Shown one piece after another: positions 11,600 through 21,353 of a stretch of 64,000 nucleotides of DNA. Under the pieces are notes generated by a model. The model was given only the letters and a program-made list of their open reading frames with translations. It was not told the DNA's origin and did no database searches. Each line of letters starts with the position of its first letter. Positions within the stretch are counted from its first letter, which is position 1. The stretch covers positions 103,656,001 to 103,720,000 of the forward strand of contig CM042018.1 in the NCBI GenBank assembly GCA_023525975.1, in the 5' to 3' direction. This DNA comes from Smallanthus sonchifolius. Lineage: Eukaryota; Streptophyta; Magnoliopsida; Asterales; Asteraceae. The translations under genes and the position numbers were made by a program.

Positions 11600-12936
11600 A
11601 TGTTGATAATCTTGGGAAAAATAGCACGGGTTTAAAGACATGCTTTGATAGAATTTGGATTCCTAGGTTGTTTATTTTAGACGAGTCGCATAAATCCAAG
11701 TATTCTATCCATCCGGGGGCCACAAATATGTTTTATGATTTGAGGTGTCATTTTTGGAGGCCGGGTATGAGGCGTGATTTTGTTTAGTATGTGGAGAGGT
11801 GTCTCACATGCTTAAGGGTAAAGGCGGAGCACCAAAAGCCATATGAAAAGCTTCAACCGCTTGAAATACCGCTTTGGAAATGGGAGAACATAACCATGGA
11901 TTTGATCACTAAACTATCAAAGACTCAAAAAGGCTATGATGCGATATGGGTAGTAGTGGATCGGTTGACCAAGAGTGCACATTTCCTTCCTATTAAGGAA
12001 ACGTATTCATCGGATAGATTGGCGAAAATGTATGTGAAGAAAATTGTGTCGCGTCATGGTGTGCCGGTGTCGATTATATCGGACCGTGATACGAGATTTA
12101 CTTCTCGTTTTGAGAAAAAATTCGATGAGGATATGGGGACTAGATTGAATCTTAGCACCGCTTATCATCCACAAACGGATGGTAAAAGCGAGCGGACGAT
12201 TCAAACGCTCGAGGATATGTTGCGAGCGTGTGCTTTGGATTTTGGGGGAAATTGGGTCGATCTTTTACCGTTGGCGGAATTTTCGTACAACAATAGCTAC
12301 CATTTTAGTATTGGTATGCCGCCTTTTGAGGCATTGTATGGGAGGAATTGTCGAACACCCGTGTGTTGGGGTGAGATTGGTCAACGGGAACTCGGTAGCA
12401 AAGAGGTGGTCAAGGAAACTAATAGTAGTATTGACCAAACAAAGGCTCACTTGAAGGCGGCTCAAGATCGCCAAAAGTCCTATGCGGATAATAGAAAGCG
12501 AGCGATTGAGTTTCAAGTGTGTGACTTTGTGCTATTGAAAGTCTCTCCTTGGAAAGGGGTGATACGGTTTAGAAAACGGAGGAAGTTAAGTCCACGTTTA
12601 ATTGGATCGTTTAAGGTGATAGCAAGGGTGGGTGCAGTAGCTTATCGTTTGGAGCTAACGGAAGGACTAAGTAGAATTCATAGCACGTTTCATGTGTCTC
12701 ATTTGCGAAAATGTTTGGCAAATGAATCTACTTTTGTCCCATTGGATGATATTGAACTGGATGAAAAGTTGAGTTATGTTGAAGAACCAGTGGCAATCTT
12801 GGATAGAAAGGTGAAGCCTTTACGAAATAAAGAGATTAGCCAAGTTTTGGTGAGATGGAAACATAAGAAGGGAGCGGAAATGAATTGGGAAACCGAGGAG
12901 AAAATGCTCAAATATTATCCAAACCTTTTTATGTGA
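11600..12936 (+). pseudogene. Integrase with chromodomain-like tail of element A
   Basis: The HHCC zinc region (DESHKSKYSIHPG...CLTCLRVK) is split by TAG at 11785-11787. The downstream frame 11791-12936 is a clean 381 codons. It carries the DDE core: Asp in ITMDLITKL, Asp in IISDRDTRF, Glu in KSERTIQTLED, with STAYHPQTDG between. A tail with LLKVSPWKGVIRFRKRRKL follows, and then the chromodomain-like VLVRWKHKKGAEMNWETEEK. In this family integrase inserts the cDNA and the chromodomain is thought to guide it to chromatin. The core residues are intact but the N-terminal zinc domain is cut off. Confidence 0.88.
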
Positions 12937-12961
12937 AGACGGGTTTCGAGGACGAAACCCA

Positions 12962-12978
12962 AATAAGGGGAGGTGATT
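12962..12978 (+). other. Polypurine tract of element A
   Basis: AATAAGGGGAGGTGATT lies immediately before the 3' LTR TG at 12979. It is purine-rich and in the expected place for the plus-strand primer. Confidence 0.75.
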
Positions 12979-14631
12979 TGTAACGAACCAAAATCCGGGT
13001 TTCGTTATAAATAATTAAATATTCTAATAAATATTATGGTGAAAATAATATTTTAAGAAATAAGTTAAAACAAGTGGGTTTCAAGTTAGTAATGGGGTTA
13101 TATTATTTTTTAACTAATTATGGAATGAAATAGGTGAAATTGAAGTTGAGGGGCTAAAAGTGTAAAATGACAAAATATGCCATATTGACTAATGAAAGTC
13201 AAAATTAGTCTCATTTTGGGTGTTGGGTCGTTCTTGAGCAAAGGAGAAAAAGGAGAAAATGAGATTGAAGCCAAAATCGTGCATTTGAGGCTTGTTTTGT
13301 GAAAGTTTTGACTCACAAATCGCCTTCCTAACATCAAGTAAGTGATAATCTTCCATTTGATTTCACCATTTATGAGTTCATAGATGAGTTTTTGTAGAAA
13401 TCCGGAAATTTTGAATGCATGTGGTTAATTGGTGTTAGATTGTTGATAATCTAGCTAAACTAAAAGTAAAGAATGGTGATTAACATCCTAGAACCCTTTG
13501 ATTTTGATTATGAGAAGTTAGAGTTCATATGGGAAAAATTGGGGGTTTTTGGATTATGATGATAAGATGATGAATTAGTGATGATTAAGTGTTTATATGA
13601 TGTTAGACACTTGAGCAAACACCAAATTAACCTAATGATAAAAAATTGAATGAAAAATTAGTGTTAAGGTAAGGATAATGAAACTCAAGTAGGTGAGTTT
13701 AGGGTGAAAGAGGGTGTTTGGATATAAGTATAACTCAAACGGGTTAGTTTGGGTTGGAAATAGGAAATTGGGTTGTGAACCCAATTAAAATGTGATTTTG
13801 GTGTATGATGGATTACTAAACTAGATGAATGTGTTTAGGTAATCAAATTGCAAAACGTGAAGTGGAATCGGGACCTTCAAATCCACAAGGTAATTGTTTT
13901 TGCACTTACTTAGTAATTGATGATAAATGGTGTTATATGCAATGTTGTATGCTTAATGGGTTAAGTTACATAATGTGTTATGTGGTATGAATGTGTATAG
14001 AGGTGTACGAATAACTGAATGAATGTAGTTATAGTTTTAATACTATAATGGATATGTGGATATGGAGTTATGGTCTAAGTACCATAATGGATATGTGGAT
14101 ATGAAGTTATGATCTAAGAATCATAATGGAAAAGTGGTGATGAAGTTATGACCTATGTGCCATAGTGGAAATGGAAATGTGTTAATCATGAATATAAAAT
14201 GAAAAGAATGAAACTTGTAGGTAATATGCAAGTGACATGTAGCCTATTGACATATTGGGTGGAAACGGGTTAAATGAGTGAATGAGTGAAACAAAAAGAA
14301 TTTTACTTGTTTGTTATGTTTTATCTTCATTATTAATGGTGATTATTTGTGGTGGCAAGTAGGAAAAGCTCCGGGATAGTCAAGGTCAAGTCTATGGCGA
14401 ATGTTGGATTCTCTTATGCACTTTTTGGTGATTTCGGGTGTAATTAGAAGTCTATCTAAAGCGACACGCGAAGACCTGGTTTCCCGAACCTGCCTTTTTT
14501 GGACTCTCTCGCGACACGCGAAGGGAGGGTTCATGATTTTCGCGACACGCGAAAATATTAAAATATATATATTTACTTGGGACGAATGCTTCCGCGTGTG
14601 TAAAATGTTTATTATAGCTTGGGGTGTTACA
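12979..14631 (+). repeat. 3' LTR of element A (internally deleted)
   Basis: 1653 bp, TG...CA. Colinear with 6199-8057 except for a deletion of about 200 bp at about 14459/14460, whose right breakpoint falls inside the first remaining CGCGACACGCG dyad. Three dyads remain (14460, 14509 and 14538 onwards). The 3' end is followed directly by the TAAAA duplication. Confidence 0.92.
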
Positions 14632-14704
14632 TAAAAACACAATTTTTTAAATTCGAACTGTTCTTATATTTCGTGGCAATATATCTTAAAGAATTGTAAG
14701 CAAG

Positions 14705-14724
14705 GTTGACTTACAAATGTCAAC
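14705..14724. promoter_or_regulatory. Inverted W-box-like dyad upstream of expansin pseudogene
   Basis: GTTGAC, 8 nt, GTCAAC. Each arm holds TTGAC, the core bound by WRKY factors. The same dyad with a two-base spacer change lies at 21181-21200 before the live gene, so it was duplicated with the gene. The TATA position here reads TTTAAATA (about 14786) rather than TATAAATA. Confidence 0.45.
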
Positions 14725-14877
14725 CTTCGTGAGGGTCACAAAAACCAGCACTTCCAAAAACATTGGCTAGCTAGTTTTTTTTGTCCTTTAAATAGATTGC
14801 TCTTAATGTTGAAGTCAATAAGCATCAGTGATACAAATTTCACAATAACATATTCAAAGATCAAGAAATCAATTAAA

Positions 14878-16201
14878 ATGGCTTCCTTTTATCGTTCATG
14901 GAGCTTTTGCTGCTTCTTTAGCATTGTCACACTCATCTTCTCCCGGCTCGTATAGCCTACTGGAGCTGTCTACCATGGCTATGTTCCGAGCCCATGGACC
15001 CTAGCCCACGCCACGTTTTATGGCGATGAGTCTGCATCCGCAACCATGGGTATGTAATACATGTAACATATGTAGTCTCACTATCATGTTTTTAATTTGG
15101 TATGTAATTAAATAACAGTATTCTTGAGTTGATGTTTCAGGGGGTGCTTGTGGATATGGAAACTTGATTACCAACGGATATGGAACCGATACAGCGGCAT
15201 TGAGCTCAACGATCTTTAGCGATGGGTACGCATGTGGTCAGTGTTACCAAATACGGTGTGTCCAGTCTCCATGGTGCAGAACGGGTTACACAACCGTTAC
15301 TGCCACCAACCTCTGCCCGCCCAACTGGTCTCAGGATTCAAACAATGGCGGATGGTGCAACCCTCCCCGAACCCATTTCGACATGTCTAAGCCCACGTTC
15401 ATGAAAATTGCTCAATGGAAAGCCGGCATCGTCCCAATAATGTACCGCAGGTGTATTTTTGTTTCTTTAGTAAAATGCAGTGTTTCAGAACTGGACTGGA
15501 CTGGCCGGTCAGATTGGGAATCGGTCATTGAACTGGTCGGGTTATGCTTATTTGAACCGTGGACCAGGAACCAAGTGAATCGGACTGAGTGGTCAGACCA
15601 TATTTTTATTTCCCTTTTTTAAATCTCATTTTCTAATTAATTATTTAGTATTTTAATTTTCATATTTTATTTATTTAAGTCTTCATATATCATTAAAATT
15701 AAAAATTCACATCAAAACATAAAGTATTTTTATACTTTGTATGTATGTATAGGTTTAACTTTTATATTATTTATTACGTCATTTGGTTCTTAATTCGGTC
15801 GGTCCGACCACCGGTATGCATCAATTTTTGCACAAGTTGTAACCTTGGCTAATTAACTGCTAACATTTTAATTAGTTTTTGGGTGCTTTAGGGTTCCATG
15901 CAATGGCAAAAGGAAAGGAGGGATCAGATTTTCTTTTCAAGGAAATGGGTACTGGTGTATGTGATGATGTTGCTGGTGCTGGTGACATCCATCAGATGTG
16001 GGTCAAAGGGACCAAGACCGGTTGGATCAGCATGAGCCATAACTGGGGTGCTTCTTACCAGGCCTTCGCGACTCTTCAGGGTCAATCCCTCTCCTTCAGC
16101 TAACTTCATACACCACAAAACAGACCATTATGGCTTACAATGTAGCCCCTGCAAACTGGAACTTAGGATTGACTTACCAAGCGAATGTCAACTTCCATTG
16201 A
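14878..16201 (+). pseudogene. EXPA: Alpha-expansin pseudogene (copy 1)
   Basis: It is colinear with the intact copy at 21354: exon 1 14878-15049, exon 2 15141-15450 (310 nt in both copies), exon 3 15892-16201. Three lesions kill it: an in-frame TAG at 14953-14955 in the signal-peptide region (AAG Lys in the other copy), a 7-bp plus a 1-bp loss in early exon 3 that brings TGA stops, and a 1-bp loss near 16099 (TTCAGCTAAC against TTCAGGCTAAC). Exon 2 is still open and keeps GACGYGN, the cysteines and HFD. Intron 2 has grown to 441 bp against 104 bp. Retrotransposon A lies 246 bp upstream of the ATG. Exons look very similar to copy 2 by eye, so the duplication and death are probably fairly recent. 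Confidence 0.9.
15480..15815. other. Insertion in intron 2 of expansin pseudogene
   Basis: About 340 bp absent from the same intron in the live copy. Its borders are rich in related GGTC/GGACCGG motifs (GGACTGGCCGGTCAGATT near 15500 and GGTCGGTCCGACCACCGG near 15800), which hint at a small element with inverted, repeat-rich ends. I could not define TIRs or a target duplication. Confidence 0.4.
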
Positions 16202-16501
16202 CTCATTGATGCTTATAGGATTCAAACACTTTGGTTCACATGGCTATTCACTCCGTTGATGACTTTCTTGATCATTGCAAATTACATCTTTACCTGGTAT
16301 CTAACACATCTGCTAGTTTATTTTGTAACGAGTTTGTAGTTATCAATCCTTTTGTATTTCCGTCCATCCCATTCAAATCAAAATGTTCTAGCGATGAATT
16401 AATTATATTGCAAAAAGTGTTTCGTATCACCTTTCATTCCTAGCTTAGCATGACTCCTTCAAGTAACTTTCAATCCTAAAATTTAGCATGACTCCTTCAA
16501 G
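16202..16501. other. Downstream flank of expansin pseudogene
   Basis: Non-coding. The only repeat seen is TAGCATGACTCCTTCAAG, present twice (about 16446 and 16484), the second copy abutting the copia LTR. Confidence 0.5.
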
Positions 16502-17891
16502 TGTGTGCACATGTAATATTGGAAGTTAAACTAAAATTATTGAGTCCAATGGTGTGAGTGTCATTAGTTTAAAATATGTTTTAGTGTCAAATTGTAATAT
16601 TGTAATTAGAAGGGGTCAAAGTGATTTAAAGTATGTTTTAGTGTCAAATTGTAATATTGTAATTAGGAGGGGTCAAAGTGTAATTAGGTCATTAGTTTAT
16701 CTAAGAATCGTTGCGTTGGATTGGTAGCGACGGTTCAAAGAATATATATACATATGTACGGGTCTGTATGTTGATGATGAATATATAATCAAAGGATTCA
16801 TGTTTATGTGTTAATATTGTTCTTTGTTCAACAATTTACCCTCTTGGTTACCAACAATTGGTATCAGTGTTCATAATCGAACAATTGGGGATCATTTGTG
16901 TCTAATCGATCAAGGAAGGAGGACGATTGTTTCTGCAATCATCGAACATCAATTCTGATCGAGGGCTGTGATAAATTGAATCAAGGAAGCCATACAATTG
17001 AATCGATCGATCAAAGGAGATTATGTCTCGATCAAGAAATCGATTAATTGTATAGCATATGTTGCTTAATCGATCAAAGAAGAAAGGATTGAACAAAGGC
17101 TATTTCAATTTCAAATTGAATTCGTCCCTGTTCAAGTCGTCGATCATTATACTCAATCAATTTCGGTTCTTATTTCCGTCTAGAAGAAAGTGACTGTGAA
17201 TTGGAATCATTGGTGTTAAGTAATCAACACCGGTTTTTTTTCCCTGCCCCATTGCGAAGTCGGAATCGCAGGTGGGCTATTCACCAGACTGTCCAAATTT
17301 GCGACTTGGAGGAATCGTTCATTCTTCAATTGGGATATCAGTTCAAGAACAAATTGAATTGTTCTTGTTTGTTGGTTTTACGGTCAGAAGCAACTCAGAG
17401 CAACCAGAACCTGTAAGAGGAAGGACAGAAGTAGGTTTGACTTTTTGTTTTGTTCCTTTTTCTGTTGAGAGTTCTTGACTTTTGAACAAGAACGTTGGTT
17501 TTGTTTTAAAAAAAAAAACAAGTAAGAAAAGCTCTAGAATAGTTTGTTTGATGGTTTTGTTTTGCCTTGCAAACGGAAGAAATCCATGTACTATTCTCGA
17601 TTGGTTTTGTTTCACTTTGTGACAAAAAACTAGTGTTTCATTATTATTGAAACAGTTTGTTTTAAAGAAACTTGTGTACTGTTAAATACAGTTGTTTTAG
17701 ATAAAACCGTGTACTATCTTGGTTAGTAACAATTGGTTTAAAGAAACCCACGTATTGTTTAAGTCTGTTGGTTTTGACATGCTTTACAAGCGAAAAACCC
17801 GAGGTCGTTCCTGAAATGCCACCCAAACCCGAGTTTGTTGACGAAACTCAACCGAAATCGAAAAAAGATCACACAAAAAGAAAGCTACTCA
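16502..17891 (+). mobile_element. Truncated copia-type 5' end: LTR, PBS and leader
   Basis: The LTR is about 16502-16856 (starts TGTGTGCACATG, start uncertain; ends TTGGTTACCAACA). It is followed by TTGGTATCAG at 16858, an initiator-Met-type primer site. A 43-bp stretch around GTGTCAAATTGTAATATTG is tandemly duplicated inside the LTR (16579 and 16639). The leader 16870-17815 is non-coding. A short frame starting at ATG 17816 (MPPKPEFVDETQPKSKK, 25 codons) may be the start of gag, cut by element F at 17892. No pol or 3' LTR was found. Confidence 0.6.
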
Positions 17892-17992
17892 TGTAACACC
17901 CCAAAATTTAAGGAAGATAAATCCTGGAGAATGAGAACGACAACTAAACCAAAACCCAAGGGCTAAAAGCGAAAAATTGGGAAAAATCGTTT

Positions 17993-18238
17993 GTGACGGA
18001 CCGTCACCTAGTGGTAACGGTCCGTTATGAGCCATGATGGATCGTCATGGATGGTGACGGTCTGTGCCGCAAAAATCCATGAGGCAGTTTAGGGTTTGCA
18101 TGGGAGAATGGCTCGTGGCTGGTGACTCAGATCCCTGACGGACCGTCCCAGGGCGTAACGGTCCGTTACGTGGTCAAGAAGTGCGTAGCCGCCAAGCAAA
18201 ATGTTGACAGACCGTCACCGTTGGTAACTGTCCGTCAC
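17993..18238 (+). promoter_or_regulatory. Eight CpG palindromes upstream of TATA in element F
   Basis: The core GTGACGGACCGTCAC at 17993-18007 recurs with variation: GTAACGGTCCGTTAT (18013), a TGATGGATCGTCAT form, GTGACGGTCTGTGC, CTGACGGACCGTCCC, GTAACGGTCCGTTAC (18155-18169), TTGACAGACCGTCAC and GTAACTGTCCGTCAC (18224-18238). The final unit ends 16 bp before TATAAATT at 18255. Element D has the same dyad family at the same spacing. Enhancer function is inferred. Confidence 0.6.
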
Positions 18239-18254
18239 GACCCAGAACTCAGCC

Positions 18255-18262
18255 TATAAATT
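18255..18262 (+). promoter_or_regulatory. TATA box of element F LTR
   Basis: CCTATAAATTGAGG sits between the dyad array and a leader rich in CA repeats (CAAACACACAAACATTACAC), as expected at a U3/R boundary. Confidence 0.6.
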
Positions 18263-18956
18263 GAGGCTTTGAGCTCTCATTAGAATATCCAAACACACAA
18301 ACATTACACAGACCTCTGAGATCGTTTAAGCAAGCTTTAGTGCGGCACGTTACGAATACGAGTCGGATCAGGTGAAGCGTTTGAGCGAGGAATCGAGTGT
18401 AGCGAATCCCTAAGCTTATAGTAAGTACACTGGACCCGTATTTAGCCTTGTTTGTTTATGTGATTATGTGCTTAGGATACGCTAAAATATGAGTAATGAT
18501 TATACGTGATAAGAATGTTAATGTGTGATATAAACGAGGTTAAACATTAAAACTGTGTAACAAATTATTCATAAAGTATCAAAGGGGTAGTGGGTACGCC
18601 GTTGGTACACTTATATATAAATCTCTTCAATACATCCAGGAGAAACCTTTACAAGGGTTTGGGGTAAGGACCGGTTATGCGTACATTGTAAACAAGCATG
18701 ATAAAGATGTTACATGCATGTTGTATATGTGTGCTTAATAGATTGGGAGGCTGTGGGTCTATGATACCCAAAATCCCAATAAAAACAAGGGGCCGAGCGT
18801 ATGGGTGAAAGGACCTTGTAAAGAGTGAGAATACAAGGGGCTGCACCTAAGGGTGTAAGGACCTTGTGAGTAAGATATAAACCTTCGTGTTTACGCAAGA
18901 GGCCATGGGACATAAGAATCTCAGGATCTTGTAAGGGAGCTAAGGCGTCCCAAATC

Positions 18957-19137
18957 AAATGACGTGACATAGGTAACGTTCGAAGTGTCACGGGGGCCTG
19001 TGGTGCCTGGTAAATAAACAAATGGCGTGACATAGGTAATGTCCGAAGTGTCACGGGGGTCTGAGGTGCTGGAAAATTAATAAATGACGTGGCATAGGTA
19101 AAGTTCGAAGTGCCACAGGGGTTTGTGCTGCCTGGAA
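18957..19137 (+). repeat. Three tandem units of about 61 bp in element F
   Basis: Each unit starts AAATGRCGTGRCATAGGTAA, then GTTCGAAGTG(T/C)CAC and GGGG...CTG...GGTGC. Just upstream (about 18790-18930) a different repeated phrase, AAGGACCTTGTRA, appears three times. These are internal LTR repeats, not genes. Confidence 0.75.
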
Positions 19138-19483
19138 AAACGAAATAAGGAACCAAAGAAGTTCGATAAATAAAATAAATGGTTTTGAACAGACAAAGCG
19201 GTGTCTTACTTAGCGTAAGCTAATGTAAAAATGTTTTCAAAACATTTCAAGAAATAGCACCCGGAATGAATTAAGCTTCCAAGAATAAGGCCAGTCGGAG
19301 ACATGAATCCCTAGATCTTGTAATACGTATTTAAATCATCGTTTGTAAAACAATATTTTATATAATATAAAGTACCTTTGTCACCACGGTGACAAGGTTT
19401 TTGACAACTCGGACCAAAATTCCGCTAAACTGTGATATTTTAAAGATAAAGAAAGTAGGGTGTTTCAACGCCCGAGGGGACCG

Positions 19484-20297
19484 TACGAACCTGGAGTGAG
19501 AAATGGACCCAGATGAAGAGTAGCATTGGCTAAAGCTTGGGTCGACGTATCCGAGGACCAAAGATTGGTAACAATTTTATTATTTTTACTAGTGTTTATT
19601 TTTTTACTAAAGGTTTTCTTATTAAAATAGTTTATTCGACCAAATGGTATCGACCAAATGGAGGGACATTCATTTAAAAGTTGCAAAGTTTAACGGGTTC
19701 TACATGAACAATAAGAAAAACAAATGTAGTGGGCAAACCGACATGGATGTTTTCAATGATTCGTGTGAGGAACATAAAATTGACATGGGTTCGGCGTTAA
19801 CCCTTTTTAAATGTTGGGATATGATGAAAGGTAGTGTTAAGTGGGCAAGCGCCCCGTTGATGGGACAAGCATCAAAGCGGACTAAAACATCATTATCCAA
19901 CGACTATAATAGTCACACTTCTTCGCATGTCGATTCCCATATTAGGCAAATAAGCCTCAACGATACCGATGATGAGTTTGAAGCCGAAGAGGAACCGATT
20001 CGACCGCCCAGGAGGAACAACAAAGGAAAACGGGCAACATCTTCCTATAAAGAGCCCGACTACAAACAATCTTGCGATATGATGTTAGAGAGGATTAATG
20101 CATTTAATGAACTAACAAAAACAAAGATCGAGTTGAAGAAAGAAAAAGAATATAACTCCGATTTGAGACTACTTCGGGCTAATATCGATCATTTTCCAGA
20201 ACGTGATCTTGAAAATGCTGAGAAGGCGAAACAAAGGATTTGGGAGAAATATGGATGCAATAATTTTATTATAAGTTTATTATGTTTTTTATTATAA
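19484..20297 (+). pseudogene. PIF/Harbinger ORF1-like (NAM-associated C-terminal domain) fragment
   Basis: A Myb/SANT-like stretch with 1-nt losses (ALAKAWVDVSEDQRLG at about 19526-19568) is followed by a GT...TAG intron-like gap. An open frame of 217 codons (19644-20297) then reads KWRDIHLKVAKFNGFYMNN, DVFNDSCEEHK, PRRNNKGKRATSSYKEPDY and RLLRANIDHFPERDLENAEK. This layout matches plant proteins with the NAM-associated C-terminal domain that resemble PIF/Harbinger ORF1. No DDE transposase is visible nearby. The N-terminal lesions suggest a pseudogene or captured piece. Domain assignment is from memory of the family. Confidence 0.6.
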
Positions 20298-21180
20298 TTA
20301 TGTAATTTTTTTTATTAATATTAGTGATTTATTTATTTTTTATTTTTTAAATAAATGTTTAAAGTTAATATTATGTTATATATATACATAATTAATTAAT
20401 GATAATGATTACAAAACTGGTCACACTTACTAAACTATAACACATGTTTAGTGAGTGTGAGTGGTTACATCCACTGCCTACATGACGCCTAGTTAGTAAC
20501 ATTTTTTAGACACACTCACTGAGGTATAACATATAGTTTGATTGGTGTCTTTTTTCGACTCAAGAACGGTTGGTTTTGAAATTAAAAAAATAAATCTGAA
20601 AGTAATAAATATGTTTGTTTAGGGTGTGTTTTGTCTCATGTCAATTTTCTTTCAAATTTATTTACAAGTCAAACTCCATCTTAGATAGTACCACCAAGTC
20701 GGTGTAGAATAACTAGACGTGCAGTATTAATATTTTTGTCATCCGACAACCCCCAAAAATTTAATCACTATTAGAGATTACATGTTATTAAAAGGAGATA
20801 TATTCATCGCCGGTCCTGAAGATTCGAATGCCCTACACGAGCCGAAAAAAAGGCACATAACGAAATATATAATTTTATAAACTAATTTTTTTAAAAAAGC
20901 CTACATACATATAATTTTTTTAAAGGCCTACATATATATAATTTTTTTTTGCCCTCAAAATGTTAGGCCCACTACGAGTGTGTTGCCCGCAGGCCCAATG
21001 GGCTGACCCTGTTCATCCGTCAATGGATAATGTTATTATAACATTATAACGTGTATAGCCTAACAAATTAGCATAGAACCTGCTCGCACGTTTTAAACTT
21101 CATAGGATTTCATTCATGAACATCCAGTGATTATCTTAGAAACTCTTTTTTATAACAACTTTCTTATAATTGTAAGCTAT
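20298..21180. other. Intergenic DNA between PIF-like fragment and expansin gene
   Basis: AT-rich. It contains a hairpin (20422-20459) and a stretch near 20800-21010 with repeated CCTACATATATAATTTTTTT blocks and GGCCCA-rich sequence that look like old transposon debris. No gene is supported. Confidence 0.5.
20422..20459. repeat. Short inverted repeat / hairpin
   Basis: CACACTTACTAAAC, a 10-nt loop, GTTTAGTGAGTGTG: a 14-bp stem with one mismatch. A related CACACTCACTGAGG lies at about 20512. Possibly terminal DNA of a PIF-like element. Confidence 0.5.
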
Positions 21181-21200
21181 GTTGACTTTCAAATGTCAAC
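21181..21200. promoter_or_regulatory. Inverted W-box-like dyad in the expansin promoter
   Basis: GTTGAC, 8 nt, GTCAAC, 62 bp upstream of the TATA box. The arms contain TTGAC on opposite strands, the recognised WRKY core. It is kept in both expansin copies while the surrounding bases have drifted, which weakly suggests constraint. Confidence 0.5.
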
Positions 21201-21262
21201 CTTCGTAAGGATCACAAAAGCCACCCACTTCAAAAAACAATTCGCAAGTTTTTAATTAGTCC

Positions 21263-21270
21263 TATAAATA
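21263..21270 (+). promoter_or_regulatory. TATA box of the expansin gene
   Basis: CCTATAAATAGATGG about 90 bp upstream of the ATG at 21354, giving an expected start site near 21295. The pseudogene copy has TTTAAATA at this point. Confidence 0.7.
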
Positions 21271-21353
21271 GATGGCTCTTAATGTTGAACTCAATAAGCA
21301 TCACTGATACAAATTTCACAATAACATATTCAAAGATCAAGAAATCAAATAAA

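Larger units (their letters stand above)
6199..14631 (+). mobile_element. Ty3/gypsy LTR retrotransposon A (chromovirus, Tekay-like), degenerate
   Basis: A full-length element of 8433 bp: 5' LTR 6199-8057, PBS at 8060, gag, protease, RT, RNase H, integrase with a chromodomain-like tail, PPT near 12962, 3' LTR 12979-14631. It is flanked by the 5-bp duplication TAAAA (6194-6198 and 14632-14636). LTRs start TGTAACGA and end TGTTACA. The order PR-RT-RH-INT is Ty3/gypsy. The C-terminal segment after integrase (VLVRWKHKKGAEMNWE) resembles a chromodomain, which points to the chromovirus clade. The polyprotein is broken by several stops and frameshifts, so the copy cannot act autonomously. It landed 246 bp upstream of the expansin pseudogene start. 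Confidence 0.93.
17892..19467 (+). mobile_element. Element F: solo-LTR-like Ty3/gypsy LTR
   Basis: It begins TGTAACACCC and ends GGGTGTTTCA, imperfect inverted termini typical of gypsy LTRs (1576 bp). No PBS or coding region follows; a PIF-like fragment does. It carries eight GTGACGGWCCGTCAC-type dyads, a TATA box, and two kinds of internal repeats. No 5-bp target duplication is recognisable (ACTCA before, ACGCC after), so it may be a truncated or recombined element rather than a clean solo LTR. Confidence 0.65.

Noticed and set aside
15164..15622. A single-exon protein of 152 aa
   Set aside because: It is expansin pseudogene exon 2 read through into intron 2; the splice donor at 15451 matches the live gene.
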